DNA of 11,640 nucleotides from Isohypsibius dastychi (GCA_034696485.1 JAQIWT010001258.1:1-11640), one strand, 5' to 3'; shown: positions 1-8,942, counted from the stretch's first letter. The notes: a model not told the origin generated them from the sequence alone. Numbers and translations: made by a program.

Positions 1-508
1 CTCTCTGCGGTCTGCGTATCCTGCACGTGAAGATTTTATCGCATTTTCACAAGCATGCCCCTAATCAACTGCTCCTGGATTAACTTGCTCATTTCAGTGC
101 AAACTGAACACAAATACTGATCGGTGGCTGATCAAAAATTAAACAGTCACCAATCGCAAGCTAGACTGTAACATGTGAGTTTCTTTGAGCAACCTGGTCT
201 CGAACTCATTTCAATGAAATCTGGTCAAGAAGTGAGTCAGTGGCTGACAGATGACTGCACAATCGAATTGATTTCAGTGTGAACTAAACATCGAAAATCT
301 ACAGGTTCAACTAGCTGAAAGCAGTTAAACTACAGCCTTCCAATTCAAAACAGTAAAAATTTCAGATAACGGTTTTTAGTTTGGAAGGGATTGAAGGACT
401 GAGGCGGCATTTCCCTGTTGAATTCTCAACAAATCTTCTGTCACAAAAACTCGAATGACAGTTTCTCTCCAGTCTTTCATTCACTTCGATCCAACAAGGT
501 GATCAACC

Positions 509-514
509 TTTATA
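509..514 (-). promoter_or_regulatory. Possible polyadenylation signal (TATAAA variant) of the ZP gene
   Basis: The minus strand reads TATAAA about 123 bases past the ZP stop codon. This is a minor variant of AATAAA, and I saw no canonical AATAAA or ATTAAA between 1 and 636 on that strand. The call rests on position and a six-base match only. Confidence 0.2.
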
Positions 515-580
515 TGAACCCGGGCATGAAAAGACCATACTTGCAGAAATATGGAAGAAAGAGAGACTCAAACACAAGCA

Positions 581-604
581 TGATTTCATGATTTCATGAT
601 TTCA
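581..604. repeat. Three perfect tandem copies of TGATTTCA
   Basis: Three consecutive copies of the octamer TGATTTCA lie just beyond the 3' end of the ZP reading frame, in its likely 3' untranslated region. This is a simple microsatellite-like repeat with no evident function. Confidence 0.85.
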
Positions 605-636
605 CTAACCAAGACATAGAAAATTCATCATTGGAT

Positions 637-1839
637 TTAGTCGACAATCTGAACATGGCCGCCTTGAATGACTGCTCCTAGTTCATCTTCGTTAATCGCA
701 TATCCGATAGTCTTGATGCGCTTCGCGGGGACAGAGGCTCGTTCGATCCCCAATCCAAATCGCCCACCTCGTGCACCACAGCTCTGCTGGCAATTGTCGG
801 TGAAGCCAAACTTTTTGCACAAGTTGACATGACAATGAAAATAGAGCTGGCTGCTGTCAACTCCAAGAAATTTAACTGCTGCAAACTGGAGCGTGATCGG
901 AGTAGTTTGGTTAGTGCTTACAATCTTTGCGTTATTTTCGGGGATACATCTGAAAAGCTTGTAGTTGCACAAAAAATTAGGGTGGACAGAGATGTTGCAA
1001 ACTTACCCTCTGGCCTCCACCAGATAATGCTGAGGGCTGCTGTCCTTGTCAGCTTTCGTCGTTGCCCAACACCGATCGATATAAGCCTGATAGTATGGCT
1101 TGTTTTCTGGTAGGACGTCAATAGTAATGGTGATGACTTGCTTGGGTTGCTTGGAGCCGAGAAAATTCGGAATTGATTCGTTTTTTGAGGAGACCCTATC
1201 ACAAGCTCAAATTTTAGTTCTACGGATGAATTCCAGTTGAAATTGACCTTACTCCAAATTAATATCGAATTCTCCCGTCATTCCATCCATATTGACTATT
1301 TCGTTAACATAAGTGATCGGCTTTATCGCAACACTGGCATCAAGATCGGCTTGACATTTGAAGGGTTGGCGGAATATAACGTCGTCATACACATCAGGTG
1401 CATAGAAAGTGCGGACTGTGATGATGACGAAGTTGTCATATACTGCCTGCTCCCCAATTGTCACCCATTGTGTATTACACTCTCCAACTGGGATGAAGAT
1501 GGAGTGGAAACCGGGGATTTTTATGGCATGACATCTCGGATCGTTTTCTAGCCCCCCGGCAGCAATTCTGTACACGATGGAATCACCCTTCTCGCTTGGG
1601 TTTTCAAAGACTTCGGAGAAAGCCTGATCGTCGTAAACTGTGTACTGGACACCGTTTACCGCGCATTCGATTTTTCCGAGGGTCCCCGCCTAAAAAGATA
1701 TGTTTCAATATAAAATCCATAAGAGCTAACATGTTCTCACCTTGTTCCTGGGCTCAATCCATCTGACTGATCGGGGCGATCCGTTGATCTGAACTGCACC
1801 CAGCAGGAAGAAAATAAGGAAGCTCAGTGGAGAATACAT
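637..1839 (-). CDS. Secreted ZP (zona pellucida) domain protein, four exons, 345 aa
   Basis: The model is complement(join(637..949, 1007..1195, 1253..1689, 1741..1839)). Its introns are 57, 57 and 51 bp, all GT-AG, and all joins stay in frame. The start at 1839 gives a hydrophobic signal peptide (MYSPLSFLIFFLLGAV). ZP-N follows with four Cys at residues 42, 86, 104 and 145. ZP-C carries Cys221 (DRCW), 243, 281, 286, 295 and 299, including the FHCHVNLC block typical of ZP proteins. Residues 184-186 (NES) and 255-257 (NQT) are N-glycosylation sequons. ZP domains polymerise into extracellular filaments; ecdysozoan members shape the apical matrix and cuticle. That role is inferred here from the family. 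Most ZP proteins have a basic cleavage site and a C-terminal membrane anchor, but this model ends 46 residues after Cys299 with neither. Either it is directly secreted or a 3' exon is missed. Family certain, exact 3' end less so. Confidence 0.88.
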
Positions 1840-1907
1840 GCTATGAACCGTTTGAAGGAAGAGGAAACGAGAAATTTTCGAGATATTTTGAGCTGGGAAT
1901 ACCTTGG

Positions 1908-1914
1908 TTTTATA
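1908..1914 (-). promoter_or_regulatory. Candidate TATA box of the ZP gene
   Basis: The minus strand reads TATAAAA, a full consensus match, 69 bases upstream of the ZP start codon. A transcription start about 30 bases downstream would fall near 1883 and give a 5' untranslated leader of about 45 nt. I see no good TCAGT initiator there, so only the TATA element is claimed. Confidence 0.45.
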
Positions 1915-2344
1915 TGGTTCACAAACTGGGTTGCACTTGATAAGCCGTCCGTTTTTGGTCAGGGTAAGATAATGAAGCGGACCCACCTGTTTACTCGAGT
2001 GATAATTATGAGCCATGCAAGTTTATCAGTGAACAAATGACGAACAATGCTAATCAGAATTCTAGAAATTGACGAATGTTGGTAACGGGGTCAGTGTTTC
2101 TAGATTATTTGTTCATGGATGTACTAGTACATGCCTATTGTATGAACCGATTCGAGCATTCTTTGATGATCAAAATTTCGCTGAAACATGAATCAGTAAG
2201 CGAGAGCTTTCTCCACTGTTTTAACATGATCCGCCAGTGATCCTTAGGTCGCTTTCGATTTTGAGTGAAGAACAGACCCTTAGTGTATTTCCAAAAACCA
2301 TTTTGGACTGGCAGGTCTATCGATCACTTAGAACATTATTACTT

Positions 2345-3065
2345 CTGCTCAATAATTATCTGCTCTAAAATAATAATTTTGCCATCTGGTGGAATGAACC
2401 TCCATTCAGCTACGATCATCTATTTCCAGAAAAGCATAATTCAAAATGCTGGTTTCAATGAAACTGATCTGATGTGCGGAGTGGTACTACACCATGAAGT
2501 TATAATTTAGTTCATCAGCTTCACTGAACGCTCTGTGTTTTGGTCACAGAGTGATCTTTGATTTCGGGGGTGCATTGCACCATGCAGTTGCAATTACCCA
2601 CACAGGATCTTGTCATACCCACACAGGGTCAGTAGATTCGGTTTTCTGAGGTCGTGATAATTTAACATCATCGACTTCATGGCAGGTTTTTTTTGGAATC
2701 CAATTTAGCTAGATGGATGGGTGCTCCTCTTTTAATAAATAGCCCGCTTCTTCTGATTCCCTGCGTGTGTAGGGTATTTGGATAAGTTTCGTGACCACTT
2801 CGCATCTCTCTTCATGTAGGAGATGAATTGGAGCCCTCTGAAGCAAATGAAAGAAATGTTCGAATATGAACGCTCTGGCTCAAAGATTAGAACGCATGTG
2901 TTCTGGGCCACAAAGCAGTATCTCTGAATGACCCACATCTTTGTGGATTAAACTGCCTGAAATCAGGTACGTACTGCAAACTGAAACATGCTCGAACGAT
3001 AACCCAATTTTGAGCCGCTGCTGAATTCAATGTATGAACTGTGAGGCGAAATATAATTCTGGCTC
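2345..3065. repeat. Diverged dispersed repeat, copy A (longer)
   Basis: This stretch matches 6245-6545 in the same orientation in three blocks. The first contains an identical 17-mer, GAATGAACCTCCATTCA, at 2392-2408. The second begins ACACCATGAAGTTAT at 2489 and aligns for about 57 bases. The third runs from about 2994 to 3061 and includes ACTGTGAGGCGAAAT. The first-to-third block distance is about 602 bp here and 188 bp in the other copy, so this copy carries about 410 extra bases, roughly 2545-2985. No reading frame is shared, which suggests an old non-coding transposon-derived repeat. Confidence 0.65.
2595..2630 (+). repeat. Two tandem copies of a 15-mer, 21-bp period
   Basis: TACCCACACAGGATC at 2595-2609 recurs as TACCCACACAGGGTC at 2616-2630 with one mismatch. 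It lies inside the extra segment of dispersed repeat copy A. Confidence 0.7.
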
Positions 3066-3266
3066 CTAAGGACAACATGCAGTCGGTTTAGTAGTGTCCG
3101 GGGAAACCGGATGGTGCCTATGGGGGATGTATTTTCTGTACCTTTCTTTACTGATATCAATTGCGAACGTTCATACACTCCCAGTCGCTCAGATGGAGAA
3201 AGGTGGAGAACATTTTAAGCACGAGAAGATGACAATGCAGGAATCGCTATGGCAAACAAGAAAGTA

Positions 3267-4197
3267 CTGTACTATCTCGATGCTAGTAGCCAATTTTTGG
3301 ACCGTGGTGGTAATTTACCACTGGGGCAAGAAGCCATCGTATGGTCAAATTATATCTAACCTATTAGTCCAACTGGCCGGCCTTCCCTTGATCAAACCCC
3401 TCAGAGGCTGCCCGTCATTGCATCTGTCTGTCTCCCTCACCCGCTCGTTGTTTCAATCTTGGGCATTTCTCTGCTATGCAAACACGAGAATTGCCCAAGC
3501 TAACGGGCACCGTCCACTTGCGCCGAGTTTTTGTTTTCAGCCAAGCGCCAAATGATATACAGACTAATTCAATCTAATGCGACTTTGCATTCATCATTCA
3601 AATTACCAAAGTTGTTTTCGTGCCATATAATCTTTGTCAGCGTTGAGGATCTGGATTTGTGTTTCTGGTATTTTTCATTTCACTTCAAAGGACAAATAAT
3701 TCATTTCAGTTCTATTTTCTGTTCATCAGCATTTGGTTTTATTCAAAAACTCAATGCTATTTCGGTTATTCTGTGCACTTCTGACATTCAATCAATTTTT
3801 GTTCAGTTTTTTGTTTTTGATTTTATATATTCATTTCAATACAAGAAAAAGGAAATTCAGATGATCATATAATATTTTATTGCAGCAATCTCAGTTTTTC
3901 GACAAATTTCGTTTCGAGTAATTATTTTCGGGAAACGAATCTGGGCTGATGTACAAAACTCGGCGCTAGTAGCCGCAATCTGGTCAAACTCATTAAGTAA
4001 ACAGCTAATGAGGTGTGAGCCGCACCAAGGTGTGAGAACTGGTTTGGCCTGCGCGATATTAGGCGAAGGCCGGCCAGTTGGACTAATAGGTTAGATATAA
4101 TTTGGTATGGTGGTACTCCGGCTCGGTAAGGTAAAATGACCGGGGGTAAATGACCACCAGGGTTTTAAAAGTGGCTACTAGCATCGAGATAGTACAG
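3267..4197. mobile_element. Foldback/MITE-like element with TA flanks, about 931 bp
   Basis: The outer 26 bases at 3267-3292 (starting CTGTACTATCTCGATGC) are a perfect inverted repeat of 4172-4197. A TA dinucleotide flanks each side (3265-3266 and 4198-4199), as expected for TA-target elements of the Tc1/mariner type, although the TA could also be part of the terminal repeat. The inverted similarity continues inward with gaps. A second perfect block of 39 bases lies at 3346-3384 and 4066-4104. A third match (GCGCCGAGTTTT) lies near 3520-3532 and 3954-3966. The arms are thus about 250-275 bp around an AT-rich core of roughly 400 bp. No transposase is encoded, so it would be non-autonomous. Confidence 0.75.
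3458..3499. repeat. 14-bp hairpin in the left arm of the foldback element
   Basis: CTTGGGCATTTCTC at 3458-3471 pairs with GAGAATTGCCCAAG at 3486-3499 with one mismatch, around a 14-base loop. I saw no equivalent in the right arm, so it may be specific to the left arm. Confidence 0.6.
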
Positions 4198-4886
4198 TAA
4201 TGGACCGAATCCCTGATTCTGAACAACTGCTCCACGTGCTACAGTTCTCCCAGAAATTCTCTGGCATACTAAGCCTTGCCCCCCATAGGTTTAACATGAA
4301 AGACGAATTAAGCTTGGGTTTCCAGAGTATTTCTGGAAGAACTGTACATGGAGTGGATGTATGGAATTTTGTCGAAGATGGACAAGCTGAAGTGAAAAAG
4401 AATCTCTCAAAGTTTTTTCTGCGTTCTTTTGATTTCACTCGGCTCCTTCGAAATGGTATTTCATCAGTCGCCGACTGTGGCGCCCGGCGCTTTTGATAAT
4501 CGGGTGAAATGTCGTGATGGTACCCATGCTAGTCAAAGATGACTTTAGGCGTTTTCAATGGAGAGATGACAATTTTTTTGTTTTCAATCAGCATTGCAAG
4601 AACTGAATTTCAGAAGTCATTATTGATCATGGTTTGATGTTACACATGCGATCGGAGATACTCCGATTGCGGTGATACTTATTCTTTTGTAAATCATCCC
4701 TGCTCTCATCGGTTTTTCATCCAAAACGATAGAACTTCTCATTTCTGGGAGCTATTCTCTGACTGACCTTCTTTAATCGTATTGGTGTTACTACGGTAAG
4801 ATGACGCTATTGGAATTTCCATAACCCTTCCTGTTTTGTTCTACATTCTACACTTCAACTCGCACCCCGTCTCCAAAAAGTATCAT

Positions 4887-5470
4887 ATCATGTTCCTCAC
4901 CGGGCCAAAACCATGATTATTCGGCGTAACCCGTGATGCAGCTATCGGACGAATGTCCCAAATTATGGAACAGACATTTCTGAAACACCAAGCAAACAGC
5001 AAAGTGTTCAGTTAAGTTTTGCTCAATATCCACACCGGCATAAAACCTGAAGGCGACTTGTTTGCAGAACCATGTTTCTCGCCGGACGAAAACCTTGACC
5101 ACTGGCAAGAAACATGGTCAAGGTCTAATTGAAATTTCGCGTGATACTGTGTCCTCAAATTGTTGGAAAGAAACTCCCAGTAACTTAAAGAAAGAACCAA
5201 AGTCTTGAACATGTTCGTTCCGCTGGAAAATCTTTTTGGCATAAAACCAGACAGTGTCTCCTTTGAGAATCCATGTTTTTCACCTGGTTAAACCCATTAT
5301 CCAGCGGTAATCATTATTCACTTTTCACTTAAGTGTTTCAAAGGTTCCAAATAAAGGGAACAAAGGTTTCTGGAGCACCAAGCAAACGATAAGGCGTTCA
5401 AGCCTGTTCTACTCGAAATAGACACCTGCACAGAACGTGATGGCTGCTGCTTTTTGGCGCATGAATTTTT
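4887..5470 (+). repeat. About three diverged tandem units, period about 180-200 bp
   Basis: Three segments begin with a similar CATGTT-YCTCRCCGG-like sequence near 4888, 5071 and 5268. Units 1 and 3 share a strong block: GGAACA then TTTCTG, followed by CACCAAGCAAAC and GTGTTCA or GCGTTCA (near 4971-5011 and 5358-5401). Units 1 and 2 share CATAAAACC (near 5039 and 5240). The units are heavily diverged and carry no common reading frame. Exact borders cannot be set by eye. Confidence 0.45.
5069..5123. repeat. Two overlapping inverted repeats (competing hairpins)
   Basis: ACCATGTTTCTCGCC at 5069-5083 is an inverted match (14 of 15) to 5104-5118. A second perfect inverted repeat, CCTTGACCA at 5093-5101 and TGGTCAAGG at 5115-5123, shares four bases (5115-5118) with the right arm of the first. 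The two stems therefore compete. The function, if any, is unknown. Confidence 0.6.
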
Positions 5471-6244
5471 CTGCAAAATGTCAACCTTATTCGCGTTTTA
5501 TTTTCACATGCTAGACAAAATTTACCTACCACGCGATAGAGTTTTGTGATTTGCGGCAATTTTTTTTTGCTCAACAGGATAAGTAGACCGTTCGGCTTAA
5601 ATTTGCGGGTGAGCTTTTATTTCTTACCGGAAGCGTCATCTCGTACGCCTGTGTGTTTTTCTTGCAACTCGGAACGAAAATAATCAAGATTTTCAAATTT
5701 CATCCATTTGAATCTCAATCGTTATTTTCCGCCCTCTTCCTGCATCATTGCCGACCCAGGAGCTCATACTGCAGTTTGCTATCACGTGCGATGTACAGAT
5801 GACACCAGCCCTCCAGTTTTTAGCAGGAAGAGTTTGTCAAACTGAGATCGGTGATTTCGCAATTGCAGGAGTTTTCAGGATCTACAGCTGAGTGAGTATT
5901 TTTTCCGAGTTGCAACCAGGCAGAACTGTTCTTCTGAATTCAGATCGGTCAGTAATACCAGAAAACTAAACGACAGATGATGTAAGACGTCGCTCTCACG
6001 TCTTGCTCTTGTCAGTTGGTGTTTTCTTTTTGCATGTTTTTGTCGGAAAGAATTGTTCTCTGAAATGAGTTTCGAGTCAGGGGTTTTGTTCATTGTTCCG
6101 AAAATGTCAGGCTACCGGAAATCAGTTCTACTCTGTCCCTTCAACGGAACTTCTGTCTGACTTTCTCAGTTCCATACCTTTACCAGCTCCAGTTTTCAAG
6201 TTGAACCGTCATATGGAGCAGGAAAGGGTTTTACTGTAATGATA

Positions 6245-6545
6245 TCTTTGTCCAATACTCTTCTGTTATGAATATCGTCTTGCAACCTGGTTGAATGAAC
6301 CTCCATTCAACTGTGGTCATGTTCGATTCACAATTCAGGTCTTCAATGATGTTACACAATGAAGTTATGATCTGATTCATTAGCTTCAGGGTACCCTCTG
6401 TGGTTTAGTCTAGAGCATGTTGGAACAGAATAGGTATTCACTTGTAGGTGAATAGGTATTCCTCTCCAATGTGAAAATGGACGATAACCCGACCTGAGCC
6501 GCTAAATAGATTGTTGAAACTGTGAGGCGAAATCTAATTCTGTCT
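6245..6545. repeat. Diverged dispersed repeat, copy B (shorter)
   Basis: This is the direct-orientation partner of 2345-3065. It contains the identical 17-mer at 6293-6309, the ACACAATGAAGTTAT block at 6354 and the ACGATAACCC...CTGTGAGGCGAAAT block at 6481-6540. Relative to copy A it lacks about 410 bp between the second and third blocks. Confidence 0.65.
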
Positions 6546-6811
6546 GATCTTGAACTTGCGCAGTTACAGTAACCAGTACGCAGTTACCAGTGTCTGATGA
6601 GCTTGTTCGAGAAGCGCTTACCTGGTGGTTACTTTAAGCTAGCGACATCGTGCAGGTTTTGTCGGGGTCTAGAGTTGTATTGTAAAGCATTTCATTCCAT
6701 GCGAAAATAAGCGCATCGCCATCCGGACGTACGCCATCTTGGAGGCAGTTTATACCCACCGAAAATAAAACAGGCAAAGCGACCTAGTTATTTCTATGGT
6801 AATTAGGAAAG

Positions 6812-6817
6812 TTTAAT
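6812..6817 (-). promoter_or_regulatory. Candidate polyadenylation signal (ATTAAA) of the chitin-binding gene
   Basis: The minus strand reads ATTAAA, the commonest variant signal, 188 bases past the stop codon. I saw no AATAAA on that strand between it and the stop. Confidence 0.35.
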
Positions 6818-7004
6818 AACTAAGAATACAGTTGTAGAAATAATTTTGATTGAAGCCAATCAATCATCATCAATCATCGAAGCTGTTAAGTTTAAATCCA
6901 ACGCTAATTTCGAGGGCAATGAGGCAGCATTGTTGAAAATGGACCAAGCGGACCGCAATTTCTCAAGCACGAAAATCAGCAAAACAACAAGTGTCTTATC
7001 ATCA

Positions 7005-8108
7005 TCAATAAGATGACGAAGAAGCCGTTCGACGTCGTTTCACCCCACCGTTCTTTCTTTTCTTCTCCGCTGCCGGTTTTTGAACAGAATGACTCTCAGC
7101 CTCCTCAAAACCCGCTCGGCTAATTTTTGATGACCGTCTTTGAACAGACTGTGCTCCTGAATCATCGCCTTCAACCCCTTGATTCATCTTTGCAGAAGAA
7201 GACTTTGTTGGAGCATACTGGACTCTGGAGTCATCTTCGATCATGTAACTCATTTTTGATGAGGATGATTTTTTAGCGGCGTGATGTGTGGCAGCAGAAT
7301 CGTCGTCTCCACCGTAGCTTGGTTTACGGGATAGTTTCTGCCCGTAATTAGAAGTGTCCTCGACCATCTGACTGACTTCGATAATGTCTTGATCGTCAAG
7401 TAATCGGATATCTTGGCCTTGGTAAAGCCTGGAGTTACTGTAGTCATAGAAATGGATAGACTGCGAGCAGTCCACGTTGTACCACCAATCACAGGTCAGC
7501 GTGATCTGATTGAAGACCTAGAGAAAAAAATTGTTAAACACATGTAAATATTTGATTTCTGGAAAGATACAAATTGCTTCGAATCCAAGATGTCAGACCA
7601 AAGATCTTTAAAGATCAGCTCTTGAGTGTGAAATCTTTACATACCGTCATGTTTGGACACAGAAAGCCCCACTGGTTGCCACTTGTGTCACACCGTCTAA
7701 TCACTGCAAACAAACCAAATGTTATATACATCCGTATGAAAGCAACCACGTGATTAACGCTGAAGGGGGAGGGGGTCACCTTGACAACGGGTGTCCACAT
7801 CAGCATAATATCCAGGCTGTTGCATTTGGTCGCATTTGAAGCTGGTCATTGGGATGTATGAGTAGTTTGGAAAATCCACTCCAGGGTTGGATGAAACGAA
7901 CATTTCTTGGATGTCCGTGTTGGAGAGCGGCCGTTTTCCCTGGAGAATCGCCAGTGAGTCCCAGACTGGTGGCGATTGAACAGAGACTGCCGTAACGGTC
8001 ATCCAGACTGACTGAAATACAATGGAATAATAAAAGCGGGCGATATGATTTCTGAAACGGCAAACTCACCATTATCACCACGGAAAACTCCAAGAGAAAA
8101 GACGCCAT
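7005..8108 (-). CDS. Secreted chitin-binding (peritrophin-A/CBM14) cuticle protein, CPAP1-like, four exons, 280 aa
   Basis: The model is complement(join(7005..7517, 7645..7703, 7780..8011, 8070..8108)). Its introns are 127, 76 and 58 bp, all GT-AG, and all joins stay in frame. The start at 8108 gives a signal peptide (MASFLLEFSVVIMSVWMTV) split by the first intron. One CBM14 domain spans about residues 71-127, with Cys73, 89, 95, 106, 119 and 127. The spacing C-x15-C-x5-C-x10-C-x12-C-x7-C fits peritrophin-A. Further hallmarks are PGYYADVDTRCQ, FLCPNMTVFNQ and CDWWYNVDC. VDFPNYSYIP before the domain is typical of arthropod CPAP1 proteins, which bind cuticle chitin. The domain is interrupted by two introns. 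From about residue 143 the tail is low complexity, with Ser/Lys patches and acidic EDDS/GDDS motifs recurring about every 25 residues, ending in a basic KKRK...KRRR stretch and SSSSY. Family firm; tail function unknown. Confidence 0.92.
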
Positions 8109-8196
8109 TTTTAGGTGTATGAATCAGTTGAGTTTGCTCAGTATCGGCAATTGTTGAAAATCTGGAAATCTCAAAAAGATGAAATGCCAATGCATT

Positions 8197-8204
8197 CTTA
8201 AATA
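8197..8204 (-). promoter_or_regulatory. TATA-like element of the chitin-binding gene
   Basis: The minus strand reads TATTTAAG about 89 bases upstream of the ATG at 8108. A start about 30 bases downstream would give a leader of roughly 65 nt. It is a weak match, called by position. Confidence 0.28.
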
Positions 8205-8687
8205 TGTTGCTGAATGATGAGCAGCCATGTTGAACATGAGAGTCTTGAGTGAGCAGTATCGAACACATGAAGAGGTGGCACACGTAATCGACCACAATGG
8301 ATTGACCTTTCAGGAGCTCTTCAAATTCACCAGACCGTTCCTGCTTTCTTTTTGCGCAATCTTGCTCTTGATTCTCAGGTCGGAGTATGTTTGGATCAGA
8401 TATGGGAATGCTATTTAGTGTGATCACCGATGTCATGCCTGCGCTGACCCTGAACCGCAACACTGAATTGGCTAATCTGACGCACAAATGATCCATATTC
8501 AGTAAACACACTTATTTATTTTTTTAATTTGACAAGATATGCTGATGATATGCGACGCTGAATGAACAAGCTCTGACGGCAGATAACTTGAACAACAAGC
8601 CTGAAACCATGGGCGAATCCAGTCATTTTGTTCGATGTAACTATACGTAATCGAAGCTGATCGAAATCTCACAATTCTCAAAAGAAA

Positions 8688-8876
8688 TTACTTTTGCCGT
8701 TTGGAGTCAATCTCTTTGCGTGGTGCCTTTCCATGCTTTAGCGGAAAAAACATCAGCCGCCCAGTCAGCATAATCAGTGAGCCTATACTGGGCTTCCCCA
8801 ACTTGCCCACAGCGAAAAACGCACTTATGTTTGTTGTGCATTCTGTGCCATAAAAGCCGACTAGTTTTAGGGTCAC
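8688..8876 (-). CDS. Doubtful small ORF, 62 aa
   Basis: An uninterrupted minus-strand frame runs from ATG at 8876 to TAA at 8688. The middle is moderately hydrophobic (SIGSLIMLTGRLMFFPL) and the C-terminus strongly basic, the outline of a very small single-pass membrane protein. A minus-strand AATAAA lies 168 bases past the stop, at 8515-8520. It begins 9 bp from the proposed start of the dehydrogenase transcript, pointing away. I recognise no family, and a frame of this length can arise by chance. Confidence 0.15.
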   Translation of the reverse strand: MTLKLVGFYGTECTTNISAFFAVGKLGKPSIGSLIMLTGRLMFFPLKHGKAPRKEIDSKRQK

Positions 8877-8888
8877 ACAAAATCAGTC
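8849..8888 (+). promoter_or_regulatory. Candidate core promoter of the dehydrogenase gene (TATA plus initiator)
   Basis: CATAAAAG at 8849-8856 is a TATA-like element. TCAGTC at 8883-8888 matches the arthropod-type initiator TCAGTY, with its A at 8885 about 34 bases from the TATA element, slightly long but acceptable. The leader would be 58 nt. An in-frame stop (TGA, 8928-8930) precedes the ATG at 8943, so no longer N-terminus exists in this frame without splicing. Confidence 0.4.
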
Positions 8889-8942
8889 ATTTACATTGAA
8901 AAATACTAATTGCTGTTCCATCTTTTGTGAATTTCTCTGAAA

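Larger units (their letters stand above)
1..636. other. Non-coding 3' flank of the ZP gene
   Basis: I find no convincing coding sequence here. The stretch lies downstream of the minus-strand ZP-domain gene. It holds a short perfect tandem repeat at 581-604 and a weak 20-bp similarity between 91-110 and 271-290 (17 of 20 bases match, both beginning ATTTCAGTG). A palindromic segment near 119-135 (TGATC...GATCA) is too short to interpret. On the minus strand, a TATAAA hexamer at 509-514 is the only polyadenylation-like signal I saw for the ZP gene. Confidence 0.5.
1840..7004. other. Gene-poor, repeat-rich intergenic stretch
   Basis: About 5.2 kb separates the two minus-strand cuticle-type genes. 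The open frames in it are short, lack family signatures, and several run through repeats, so I call no gene. What can be supported is a foldback element at 3267-4197, a pair of diverged direct repeats (2345-3065 and 6245-6545), a diverged tandem array at about 4887-5470, a short tandem pair at 2595-2630, and local hairpins. Positions 3560-3890 are T-rich low-complexity sequence. Positions 5470-6240 show nothing I recognise. An unrecognised small exon or non-coding RNA cannot be excluded. Confidence 0.6.
8109..8942. other. Divergent intergenic region between the chitin-binding and dehydrogenase genes
   Basis: This 834-bp stretch separates the 5' ends of two divergently transcribed genes and should hold both promoters. 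TATA-like elements lie at 8197-8204 (minus) and 8849-8856 (plus), with an initiator-like hexamer at 8883-8888. A minus-strand AATAAA at 8515-8520 and a 62-codon minus-strand frame at 8688-8876 raise a weak possibility of a small extra transcript. Confidence 0.5.

Noticed and set aside
91-290. Two ATTTCAGTG-containing 20-mers 180 bp apart as a tandem repeat
   Set aside because: The similarity does not continue in register between them, so a true tandem repeat is not supported.
918-1202. Minus-strand 94-codon frame over the ZP gene
   Set aside because: It is an out-of-frame shadow of ZP exon 3; the correct frame gives the conserved ITIDVLPENKPYY...DRCW sequence.
3094-3555. Plus-strand 153-codon open frame with a hydrophobic start
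   Set aside because: It runs into the inverted-repeat arm of the foldback element, shows no family motif, and its composition looks like translated non-coding sequence.
3531-3872. Plus-strand 113-codon Phe/Ile/Ser-rich frame
   Set aside because: It is a translation of T-rich low-complexity sequence inside the foldback element.
4178-4496. Overlapping frames on both strands right of the foldback element
   Set aside because: Short, no motif, partly overlapping the element terminus; no splice or promoter context supports either.
7999-8511. Minus-strand 170-codon open frame
   Set aside because: It overlaps the first exons of the chitin-binding gene in another frame and covers that gene's promoter; no recognisable domain.
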